Positions 18,678-25,020 of a stretch of DNA of 64,000 bases are shown here, piece by piece (the first letter of the stretch is position 1; each line of letters opens with the position of its first letter). Source of the stretch: Amycolatopsis azurea DSM 43854 (GTDB taxonomy: Bacteria; Actinomycetota; Actinomycetes; Mycobacteriales; Pseudonocardiaceae); contig NZ_MUXN01000006.1 of NCBI RefSeq assembly GCF_001995215.1, forward strand, positions 124,001 to 188,000, written 5' to 3'. Under the pieces are notes generated by a model. The model did not search any database, had not been told where the DNA came from, and was given only the letters and a program-made list of their open reading frames with translations. The position numbers and the translations under genes were made by a program.

Positions 18678-18735
18678 CCGGGATAGGCCTCTTGGTCCTG
18701 TCGGGACGGCGGTCCGGTCGACTAGCGTCGGCCGT

Positions 18736-19179
18736 ATGGCGGACCAGGCTGCGGCGTTGCTCGAAGCGCTGCCGGACCTGGCGGGCAGGTCGGTCCTGGT
18801 CGTCGGGTGCGGCGATGGCCGCTATCCCCGGCTGTTCCGCGGCAAGGGCGCCCGCCGGGTGGTCGGCGTCGACGCGGGCCAGGCCCTGATCGCCGTCGCG
18901 CAACGAGAAGAGGAACGCGACCCCGTCGGGATCTCCTACGAGGTCCACCAGCTCGCCCGGCTGCCGGTGATGGGCGCCTTCGACGTCGTCGTGGCCTTCC
19001 TTGCCTCCCCCGGCCATCTCGACCGGGTCGCCGCGAGCCTGGTGACGGGCGGGCTGCTCGTGGTCGTCGCCACGAACGGTGCCGGCCTGGAAGAAGCCTT
19101 GCGGGACAACGGTTTTCAGGACATCGTGGTACGTCGCCACGAAGGCGGCGACATCCACAGCGCCCGCAAGGCCTCCTGA
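18736..19179 (+). CDS. small class I SAM-dependent methyltransferase-like protein
   Basis: 147 residues. Motif I VLVVGCGDGRYPRLF, an acidic loop II (VGVDAGQALIAVA), and a motif IV-like FDVVVAFLASPG support a Rossmann methyltransferase fold. It is shorter than most (typically 200 or more) and lacks an obvious substrate domain, so it may be a minimal or degenerate enzyme. Standalone gene; the C-terminus RRHEGGDIHSARKAS is not truncated by any frameshift I can see. Substrate unknown. Confidence 0.7.
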   Translation: MADQAAALLEALPDLAGRSVLVVGCGDGRYPRLFRGKGARRVVGVDAGQALIAVAQREEERDPVGISYEVHQLARLPVMGAFDVVVAFLASPGHLDRVAASLVTGGLLVVVATNGAGLEEALRDNGFQDIVVRRHEGGDIHSARKAS

Positions 19180-19181
19180 GT

Positions 19182-19249
19182 CGCGCACCCTGGTGTCGAG
19201 CCAGGCTGGCCGGGGCTATGAATCCCGGCCGGTCGCCGGACCGTGCGCG
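19182..19249 (-). ncRNA. tRNA-like cloverleaf element next to tRNA-Arg
   Basis: Read on the minus strand, 68 nt fold into a closed cloverleaf: acceptor-like stem CGCGCAC/GTGCGCG (7 bp), arm GGTC-CGGC-GACC (4 bp), arm GGCCGGG-ATTCATAGC-CCCGGCC (7 bp), two unpaired bases, then a T-arm-like CCTGG-CTCGACA-CCAGG whose loop matches TTCRANY except its first base. If the middle loop is read as 7 nt (closing A-C mismatch), TT-CAT-AG puts CAT in the anticodon place. There is no normal D-loop and no bases 8-9, so it is not a standard tRNA: either a tRNA pseudogene, a tRNA mimic or a structured RNA. Confidence 0.5.
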
Positions 19250-19252
19250 TCT

Positions 19253-19284
19253 GGCGGTGTGAACCGCACGGAGCCCACACCGCC
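19253..19284. repeat. 8-bp hairpin GGCGGTGT/ACACCGCC
   Basis: Short perfect stem just upstream (minus strand) of the cloverleaf, so the stretch between tRNA-Arg and the cloverleaf is heavily structured. Confidence 0.4.
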
Positions 19285-19333
19285 GCACCGGTACGACGGA
19301 ACAGGTTTCCCCGCCGTGCCGGGGGTTTGGCCT

Positions 19334-19379
19334 GGAACACGCTTCCGGCGCACACTGCGCACCGGAAGCGTTTCGTTCC
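19334..19379 (-). terminator. hairpin 5 nt after tRNA-Arg
   Basis: Long stem (GGAAC plus ACGCTTCCGG on the minus strand with their complements) located just after the 3' end of the tRNA. It lacks a U-tract but its place fits a tRNA 3' processing or termination structure. Confidence 0.5.
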
Positions 19380-19384
19380 AGAAG

Positions 19385-19456
19385 TACCCCTGCCAGGAAT
19401 CGAACCTGGACCCCGGCGTTCGTAGCGCCGTACTCTTTCCGTTGAGCTACAAGGGT
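19385..19456 (-). tRNA. tRNA-Arg (anticodon ACG)
   Basis: 72-nt cloverleaf: acceptor ACCCTTG/CAGGGGT (7 bp, one G-T), T8, D-arm GCTC/GAGT with GG in its loop, anticodon arm CGGCG-CTACGAA-CGCCG, 4-nt variable loop, T-arm CCAGG-TTCGATT-CCTGG, discriminator A. The anticodon ACG (complement 19421-19423) reads CGN codons. The CCA end is not encoded. The acceptor stem starting with A and ending with discriminator A is atypical for the main actinobacterial tRNA-Arg, so this may be a secondary isoacceptor. Confidence 0.9.
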
Positions 19457-19470
19457 CTGTCCCACACAAG

Positions 19471-19505
19471 AAAAAGCCGCCCGTCCGGTTTCCCGAAGGG
19501 CGGCT
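19471..19505 (-). terminator. rho-independent terminator after the 30-codon gene
   Basis: On the minus strand AGCCGCCC-N15-GGGCGGCT is followed by TTTTTCTT, the only textbook U-tract terminator in this part of the window. It lies between the 30-codon ORF and tRNA-Arg, so the two are separate transcription units. Confidence 0.8.
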
Positions 19506-19524
19506 CCGCGTATCCGACGTCATA

Positions 19525-19617
19525 TCAAGACGTCGGCGGGGAGCCGTTCTTTTTCACCATGCCGAGGCGAGCCGGACATGCGTCGGCGAGCTCGCGTCGC
19601 CACATCATGTTCGTCAT
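19525..19617 (-). CDS. small protein of 30 residues, unknown
   Basis: Too short for routine gene calling. On the minus strand AGGAGG stands 4 nt before ATG-ACG-AAC-ATG-ATG-TGG; 30 codons (MTNMMWRRELADACPARLG then MVKKNGSPPTS) end in TGA, and a U-tract terminator follows 20 nt later. The product is basic, has one Cys and no hydrophobic helix or signal peptide. A ribosome-binding site, an open frame and a terminator together make a real gene plausible. I do not recognise the protein; a leader peptide or peptide precursor are alternatives. Confidence 0.55.
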   Translation of the reverse strand: MTNMMWRRELADACPARLGMVKKNGSPPTS

Positions 19618-19815
19618 TCGGCCTCCTCGGTGGGTGTCTGCGACCATCTTCCGCGACCACCCGATCGTGGTCAATTTCTTTTCCTTCCCAATGAACCTGC
19701 TGTTCAGACACCTGTTGCAAACTGTTCACCAGACTGCTACGTTTCCGGTGATCGATTGTCGAAGCGCAGGGGGCGCTGACTGAGAGTCGAGATTCCCCTG
19801 GGGAGGGAAGTATTC

Positions 19816-20286
19816 ATGAAAGCCATTCACAAGGCGGCGGGAATCGTCGCGACAACGGGAATGACGGCGGCACTGTTCCTGGCGCCACCGGCTTACGCGG
19901 ACACCGACACACCGTTCGGCAAAGGCAATTGCACCGCCCGGTTGCAGGGATTCACGACGTCCGATCAGTCCGGTTCCTGGGAACAGCTCAACGTTTCTTC
20001 CGGCTGCAACGCGAACGAACCGCTCGTCCTGCAGATCCAGACCGAACTGCTCTTCTACGGCATCGCCAGTAACGGCAGCCGGACCGAGTTCGTCGGCCCG
20101 ACCACGGGCGGCCACCTGGTCAAGGGGCCGCCGAACGCGCGGCAGATGCTGGCCCAGGCCAGCGCTCCGCCCACCGGTTTCGACCAGTACTGCGCTTCGG
20201 CGACCGTGTACTACAGCGGCGTGGCCGGGGACCCGTCGGGCGGCGGCACGCTGACCCAGGACTCCGGCGTCGTCTGCTGGAGCTGA
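19816..20286 (+). CDS. small secreted protein 1 of a pair
   Basis: 156 residues, ATG preceded by GGGGAGGGAAG. Signal peptide KAAGIVATTGMTAALFLAPPAYA-DT. The mature protein (about 128 residues) carries four cysteines (NCTARL, SGCNAN, DQYCAS, VVCWS), consistent with two disulphides in an exported beta-rich domain. No family recognised. It lies 16 nt upstream of a second secreted protein gene, so the two form an operon and are probably exported together. Confidence 0.75.
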   Translation: MKAIHKAAGIVATTGMTAALFLAPPAYADTDTPFGKGNCTARLQGFTTSDQSGSWEQLNVSSGCNANEPLVLQIQTELLFYGIASNGSRTEFVGPTTGGHLVKGPPNARQMLAQASAPPTGFDQYCASATVYYSGVAGDPSGGGTLTQDSGVVCWS

Positions 20287-20301
20287 GGGGAAGGGTTGGC
20301 C

Positions 20302-20712
20302 ATGAACAAGAAGACCTGGCTGCTCGCCGGTGTGGCGAGCCTGGCCATGACGTCGATTCCCGCTGTCGCGCAAGCCGGTTTCCCGGCCTGCTGGGGGCAG
20401 CTGAACATCGCGGGACGAGACCTCGGCAGCGCGATCGAATGGGGTGGGCTGTACACCTGCCAGCCCGTCATCGGCGGCGACTACGACGCGGACTGGAGCG
20501 TCTCTTCGGACGGCGTCGTGATCCGGTCCGGCAAGTTCCAGCCCGCCATCAACGACACGCAGACGGCTTTTCCCGTCACCTACGTGGATCTGCCGAACCC
20601 GGCGCCGCTCGTCTCGAAGCACGTCAAGGTGTCGGTGACGTTCAACGCGGCACCGCCGTCGAAGGCGTCTCTCTCGACCGAACGAGACGTCACCTACGAC
20701 CCCAACGGCTGA
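20302..20712 (+). CDS. small secreted protein 2 of a pair
   Basis: 136 residues from ATG at 20302 (GGGGAAGG 8 nt upstream). Signal peptide LLAGVASLAMTSIPAVAQA-GF; two cysteines in the mature part (PACWGQ, LYTCQP), likely one disulphide. Tyr/Asp-rich beta-strand pattern. Partner of the preceding gene; no homology recognised. After its stop lies a repeat island rather than a simple terminator. Confidence 0.75.
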   Translation: MNKKTWLLAGVASLAMTSIPAVAQAGFPACWGQLNIAGRDLGSAIEWGGLYTCQPVIGGDYDADWSVSSDGVVIRSGKFQPAINDTQTAFPVTYVDLPNPAPLVSKHVKVSVTFNAAPPSKASLSTERDVTYDPNG

Positions 20713-20720
20713 CATCTCTT

Positions 20721-20842
20721 GAGGGGTAAGGCAAAGGTGGCATGCTCGCTCGCCAGCGTGCCGGCTTCGGATGTTGCGAAAGCCACTTTCGCAACCTTCA
20801 ACGTTGCGAAAGTGGCTTTCGCAACGCTTCCGAGCCTCCGCC
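20721..20842. repeat. ~125-bp repeated element, family B copy 1
   Basis: Begins GAGGGGTAAGGCAAAGGTGG and ends GCTTCCGAGCCTCCGCC; nearly the same sequence is found at 31742. Its centre is a perfect 23-bp inverted repeat (20773-20795 with 20803-20825) in which each arm is itself a palindrome, GTTGCGAAAG-CCA-CTTTCGCAAC. It could form either one long hairpin or two short ones. Confidence 0.8.
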
Positions 20843-20849
20843 AAGCGCT

Positions 20850-20906
20850 GGTCCGTGAAGGCCTCCTTGAGGGACTCAGGGTCCCTCAAGGAGGCCTTCA
20901 CGGACC
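20850..20906. repeat. perfect 26-bp inverted repeat after sdhB
   Basis: Arms starting GGTCCGTGAAGGCCTCCTTG pair perfectly over 26 bp with a 5-nt loop. It ends 17 nt from the sdhB stop on the minus strand and so is the probable 3' end structure of the sdh operon. The ending AAGGAGGCCTTCACGGAC also follows the family B copy near 31940. Confidence 0.8.
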
Positions 20907-20922
20907 GGTCACGAGCGGCTGA

Positions 20923-21675
20923 CTACTTGTCCCGCCGGAACAGCTTGTTCCCCAGCCACACGATGGGGTCGTACTTCCGGTCCGCGACGCGTTCCTTCAT
21001 CGGGATCAGCGCGTTGTCGGTGATGTGGATGCCCTCCGGGCACACGTCCGAGCAGCACTTGGTGATGTTGCAGTAGCCGAGCCCGTGTTCCTCCTGCGCC
21101 TCGTCACGCCGGTCGGCGACGTCGAGGGGGTGCATTTCGAGTTCGGCGATCCGCATCAGGTACCGGGGCCCGGCGAAGGCCTCCTTGTTCTCCTCGTGGT
21201 CGCGCACCACGTGGCAGGTGTTCTGACACAGGAAGCATTCGATGCACTTGCGGAACTCCTGCGAGCGCTCGACGTCGACCTGCTGCATCCGGTACTCCCC
21301 CGGCTTCAGCTCCGGCGGCGGAGTGAACGACGGGATCTCCCTGGCCTTGGTGTAGTTGAACGACACGTCGGTCACCAGGTCGCGGATCACCGGGAACGTC
21401 CGCATCGGCGTCACGGTGATGACCTCGTCCTCGGTGAAGGTCGACATCCGGGTCATGCACAGCAGCCGCGGTTTGCCGTTGATCTCCGCCGAGCACGAAC
21501 CGCATTTGCCCGCCTTGCAGTTCCACCGCACCGCCAGATCCGACGCCTGGGTGGCCTGCAACCGGTGGATGATGTCGAGGACGACCTCCCCCTCGTTGAC
21601 CTCGACGCTGTAGTCCTGCAGCTCACCGGAATCGGCGTCACCGCGCCAGACCCGGAAACTCGCCTTGTAGCTCAT
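20923..21675 (-). CDS. sdhB: succinate dehydrogenase iron-sulfur subunit (type F, Sdh1-like)
   Basis: Carries electrons from FAD to the membrane. 250 residues, ATG at 21675, overlapping the sdhA stop (ATGA). [2Fe-2S] ligands in CKAGKCGSCS and a later Cys (LLCMT); [4Fe-4S] ligands in CIECFLCQNTC; further cysteines in CCSDVCPEG for the third cluster. Matches the Rv0247c-type subunit. Gene order membrane-flavoprotein-FeS (on the minus strand) equals mycobacterial Sdh1. Confidence 0.94.
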   Translation of the reverse strand: MSYKASFRVWRGDADSGELQDYSVEVNEGEVVLDIIHRLQATQASDLAVRWNCKAGKCGSCSAEINGKPRLLCMTRMSTFTEDEVITVTPMRTFPVIRDLVTDVSFNYTKAREIPSFTPPPELKPGEYRMQQVDVERSQEFRKCIECFLCQNTCHVVRDHEENKEAFAGPRYLMRIAELEMHPLDVADRRDEAQEEHGLGYCNITKCCSDVCPEGIHITDNALIPMKERVADRKYDPIVWLGNKLFRRDK

Positions 21676-23588
21676 ACCTGGCTCCCGGGGTGCGACGTCA
21701 GTTCTTCGTCGGTGTAGTACTTCCCCAGCTCGGACCGCTCGAACAACTCCAGCAGGTCCTGCCGCAACGGAACCTGCGCCTTGACCTCGATGCCGATGTC
21801 CGGCACCACCGGGTTCTCGCCCGGCGTGGCCGAGCAGACCAGGAGTTTGTTGCGCCACTGGGAATCCATGCCCGGATGGTCGTCCCGCGTGTGCCCGCCC
21901 CGGCTTTCGGTCCTGGTGAGCGCGGCCCTGGCGACGCATTCGCTGACCATAAGCATGTTCCGCAGGTCGACGGCGAGGTGCCAGCCGGGGTTGAACTGCC
22001 GGTGCCCTTCGACGGTGACACGCTTGATCCGCTCGCGCAGTTCCCCGAGCTTCTCCAGCGCCCGCTCGATCTCCTCCGACTTGCGGATGATGCCGACCAG
22101 GTCGTTCATCGACTGCTGCAGTTCGGTGTGCAGGCTGTACGGGTTCTCCTCGACGCCGTCGCCCGGCGGGTCGAACGGCGCGAGCGCCATCGCCGCGGCG
22201 GCGTCCACATCGGACTGACTGACCTTGGGGCGTTCCTTCAGGTCCGCGACGTACGACGCGGCGCCGAGTCCCGCCCGGCGGCCGAAGACGAGCAGATCCG
22301 AAAGCGAGTTGCCGCCGAGCCGGTTCGATCCGTGCATCCCGCCCGAGCACTCCCCGGCGGCGAACAGCCCCGGCACACTCGACGACGCGGTGTCCGGGTC
22401 GACCTCGATCCCGCCCATCACGTAGTGACAGGTCGGGCCGACCTCCATCGGTTCCTTGGTGATGTCGACGTCGGCCAGTTCCTTGAACTGGTGGTACATC
22501 GACGGCAGCCGCCTGCGGATCTCCTCCGCGGGCAGCCTGCTGGCGATGTCGAGGAAGACCCCGCCGTGCGGTGATCCCCGGCCCGCCTTGACCTCGGAGT
22601 TGATCGCGCGCGCCACCTCGTCGCGCGGCAGCAGGTCCGGGGTGCGCCGGTTGTTGTCGGCGTCGGCGTACCAGCGGTCGGCTTCTTCCTCGCTGTCCGC
22701 GTACTGGCCCTTGAACACCTCGGGGACGTACTCGAACATGAACCGCTTGTCCTCGGTGTTCTTGAGGACACCGCCGTCACCGCGGACGCCTTCGGTGACG
22801 AGGATCCCCTTCACACTCGGCGGCCAGACCATGCCCGTCGGGTGGAACTGGACGAACTCCATGTTGATGAGCTTCGCCCCGGCCCGCAGGGCCAGCGCGT
22901 GCCCGTCACCGGTGTACTCCCACGAGTTCGAGGTGACCTTGAACGATTTCCCGATGCCGCCGGTGGCCAGCACGACCGCCGGTGACTCGAACAGGATGAA
23001 CCGGCCGCTCTCGCGCCAGTACCCGAAAGCGCCCGAGATCCGGCCGTCCTCGGTCAGCAGTTCCGTGATCGTGCATTCGGCGAAGACCTTGATCCTCGCC
23101 TCGTAGTCGCCGGTCTCCTTGAAGTCCTCTTGTTGCAGCGAAACGATTTTCTGCTGCATCGTGCGGATCAGTTCGAGCCCGGTGCGGTCGCCGACGTGCG
23201 CCAGCCGCGGGTACGTGTGCCCGCCGAAGTTGCGCTGACTGATCCGGCCGTCGGCGGTACGGTCGAACAAGGCGCCGTAGGTCTCCAGTTCCCAGACCCG
23301 GTCCGGCGCCTCCCTGGCGTGGAGTTCGGCCATCCGCCAGTTGTTGAGGAACTTCCCGCCACGCATGGTGTCACGGAAGTGCACCTGCCAGTTGTCGTTC
23401 GAGTTCGCGTTGCCCATCGACGCCGCGCAACCGCCTTCGGCCATCACCGTATGCGCCTTGCCGAACAGGGATTTGCACACCACCGCGACGCTGAAGCCGC
23501 GTTCACGGGCTTCGATGACCGCGCGGAGGCCGGCACCGCCGGCACCGATCACCACCACGTCGTAGTTGAGCCGTTCGACCTCGGTCAT
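21672..23588 (-). CDS. sdhA: succinate dehydrogenase flavoprotein subunit (type F, Sdh1-like)
   Basis: Oxidises succinate to fumarate. 638 residues; ATG at 23588 with GAGGTGG 8 nt upstream is preferred to the GTG four codons earlier. FAD fold IGAGGAGLRAVIEA at the N-terminus; the covalent-FAD His lies in KAHTVMAEGG; substrate-site region HTYPRLAHVGDRTG and the C-terminal RTESRGGHTRDDHP are present. Coupled to sdhB by overlap. It corresponds to Rv0248c. Confidence 0.95.
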   Translation of the reverse strand: MTEVERLNYDVVVIGAGGAGLRAVIEARERGFSVAVVCKSLFGKAHTVMAEGGCAASMGNANSNDNWQVHFRDTMRGGKFLNNWRMAELHAREAPDRVWELETYGALFDRTADGRISQRNFGGHTYPRLAHVGDRTGLELIRTMQQKIVSLQQEDFKETGDYEARIKVFAECTITELLTEDGRISGAFGYWRESGRFILFESPAVVLATGGIGKSFKVTSNSWEYTGDGHALALRAGAKLINMEFVQFHPTGMVWPPSVKGILVTEGVRGDGGVLKNTEDKRFMFEYVPEVFKGQYADSEEEADRWYADADNNRRTPDLLPRDEVARAINSEVKAGRGSPHGGVFLDIASRLPAEEIRRRLPSMYHQFKELADVDITKEPMEVGPTCHYVMGGIEVDPDTASSSVPGLFAAGECSGGMHGSNRLGGNSLSDLLVFGRRAGLGAASYVADLKERPKVSQSDVDAAAAMALAPFDPPGDGVEENPYSLHTELQQSMNDLVGIIRKSEEIERALEKLGELRERIKRVTVEGHRQFNPGWHLAVDLRNMLMVSECVARAALTRTESRGGHTRDDHPGMDSQWRNKLLVCSATPGENPVVPDIGIEVKAQVPLRQDLLELFERSELGKYYTDEELTSHPGSQV

Positions 23589-23642
23589 GAAAAGAGCCAC
23601 CTCAAAGCTTTGTCGCCGGGGGGACGGGAGATTCCCGCGCCG

Positions 23643-24473
23643 CTAGTTGATGAACCGCAGATCCGAAATCGCGCCGCTGGCCACGAGCATCACGTAGAGG
23701 TCGGTCAGCACGAGCGTGCCGAGCGTCGTCCACGCCAGCGCCATGTGGCGGGTGTTGAGTTTCGTGATCTGGGTCCAGATCCAGTAGCGGACCGGATGTT
23801 TGGAGAAGTGCTTGAGCCTGCCGCCGGTCACGTGCCGGCACGAATGGCACGACAACGTGTACGCCCACAACAGGATCACGTTGCCCGTCAGCACGATGTT
23901 GCCGAGCCCGAACCCGAACCCGCCGTCGATGCCGTGGAACGCGGTGATCGCGTCGTAGGTGTTGATCAGCGAGACGACCACGGCGACGTAGAAGAAGTAG
24001 CGGTGGACGTTCTGGATGATCAGCGGCAGCCGGGTCTCCCCGGTGTACTTCGCGTGCGGTTCGGCGACCGCGCACGCGGGCGGCGAGAACCAGACGGCCC
24101 GGTAGTAGGCCTTGCGGTAGTAGTAGCAGGTCAGCCGGAAGCCCAGCAGGAACGGCAGGACGAGGAAGCCGAGCGGGATGAAGCCCGGCAGTTCGCCGAA
24201 CCAGGCCCCGAAATGCCGGGAGCCCTCGACGCAGGATTCCGAGACGCAGGGCGAATAGAACGGCGTCAGATAGTGGTACTCGGGCACCCAGTACGCGGTG
24301 CGCACGAAGGCCCTGATGGTCGCGTAGATGATGAAGGCGGAGAGGCCGAGGACGGTCAGCAGCGGGGACAGCCACCACCGGTCGGTGCGCAGCGTTTTCT
24401 CGGCGATCCGGGCCCGCGACGGCGCGCGGACCCCCGTACCCCGTCCGGCTCCCTGGCCGGCGGGGGCGCTCAC
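23643..24473 (-). CDS. sdhC: succinate dehydrogenase membrane subunit with a Cys/His cluster motif
   Basis: 276 residues from a GTG at 24473, which overlaps the upstream gene stop (GTGA). Five or so membrane helices. One membrane subunit replaces the usual SdhC/SdhD pair, as in mycobacterial Sdh1 (Rv0249c). The published M. smegmatis Sdh1 structure places a Rieske-type [2Fe-2S] cluster in this subunit; here the segment LSCHSCRH (Cys209, His210, Cys212, His214) supplies suitable ligands near helix 4. That these are the ligands is my inference. Confidence 0.9.
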   Translation of the reverse strand: MSAPAGQGAGRGTGVRAPSRARIAEKTLRTDRWWLSPLLTVLGLSAFIIYATIRAFVRTAYWVPEYHYLTPFYSPCVSESCVEGSRHFGAWFGELPGFIPLGFLVLPFLLGFRLTCYYYRKAYYRAVWFSPPACAVAEPHAKYTGETRLPLIIQNVHRYFFYVAVVVSLINTYDAITAFHGIDGGFGFGLGNIVLTGNVILLWAYTLSCHSCRHVTGGRLKHFSKHPVRYWIWTQITKLNTRHMALAWTTLGTLVLTDLYVMLVASGAISDLRFIN

Positions 24474-24757
24474 CGCTGGTCGCGCTTGTAGCCGCCGACG
24501 CCTTCGTCATCGGCGCCGTGCCAGAGCGCCGGGTCGTAGGGCGTATCGGGCACCTGGACGCGGTCGGCCGCCTTCGCCTGCGCGGGCACCGCGTTCGGGG
24601 TCGTGTCGAGGTCGGTCGCGTCGATGTCGAGCCGCTCCACGTCGTTCGCCAGGCGTCGTACCGCCGAGGCGTCGCCGTATCGGGATCGCAGCGCGCCGAC
24701 GCACTGCCTCAGCTGACCGATGGCTCGCCGAAGCTCGGCGATCTCTGTGGTGGACAT
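24470..24757 (-). CDS. conserved small protein of the sdh1 operon (Rv0250c-like)
   Basis: 95 residues from ATG at 24757 with GGGAGG 5 nt before it. Helical N-terminus (IAELRRAIGQLRQCVGALRSRYG), then an acidic, low-complexity tail ending KRDQR. Its stop overlaps the start of the membrane subunit, so it is the first gene of the sdh operon. Rv0250c has the same place in M. tuberculosis. No catalytic motif; an assembly or regulatory role is possible but unproven. Confidence 0.8.
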   Translation of the reverse strand: MSTTEIAELRRAIGQLRQCVGALRSRYGDASAVRRLANDVERLDIDATDLDTTPNAVPAQAKAADRVQVPDTPYDPALWHGADDEGVGGYKRDQR

Positions 24758-24878
24758 CGGTACCTCCCGATGGTCGGTTCGGTTGGCCGCTTGAGCCTTC
24801 GAAGGCAAGCGATTCCTCGCCGTCTCGACTCTGCCGCGCGTTGTGCAATGTGACAAGTAGCACAGTAGAACCCGGTGG

Positions 24879-24894
24879 CGTGACGGAGGTCACG
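24879..24894. promoter_or_regulatory. palindrome CGTGAC-GGAG-GTCACG
   Basis: Perfect 6-bp inverted repeat in the 263-nt divergent gap between the sdh operon and edd. A second inverted pair TGTGC/GCACA lies at 24842-24864. Either may be an operator for the sdh operon, for edd-eda, or both; no regulator gene is adjacent. Confidence 0.4.
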
Positions 24895-25020
24895 CGAGTC
24901 GATCTTCTGTATCGATTTTGATTCGGGCTTTGCCCTGGGTTACTGTGGCCACTGTCACGACCCAGCGACGTCAGCGTTGCCGTCCCGCGGACCACCACGA
25001 CCAGTGATCCGGAGCCGGAC

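Noticed and set aside
19385..19456. tRNA reading on the plus strand
   Set aside because: T-arm, D-arm and anticodon loop are only canonical on the minus strand.
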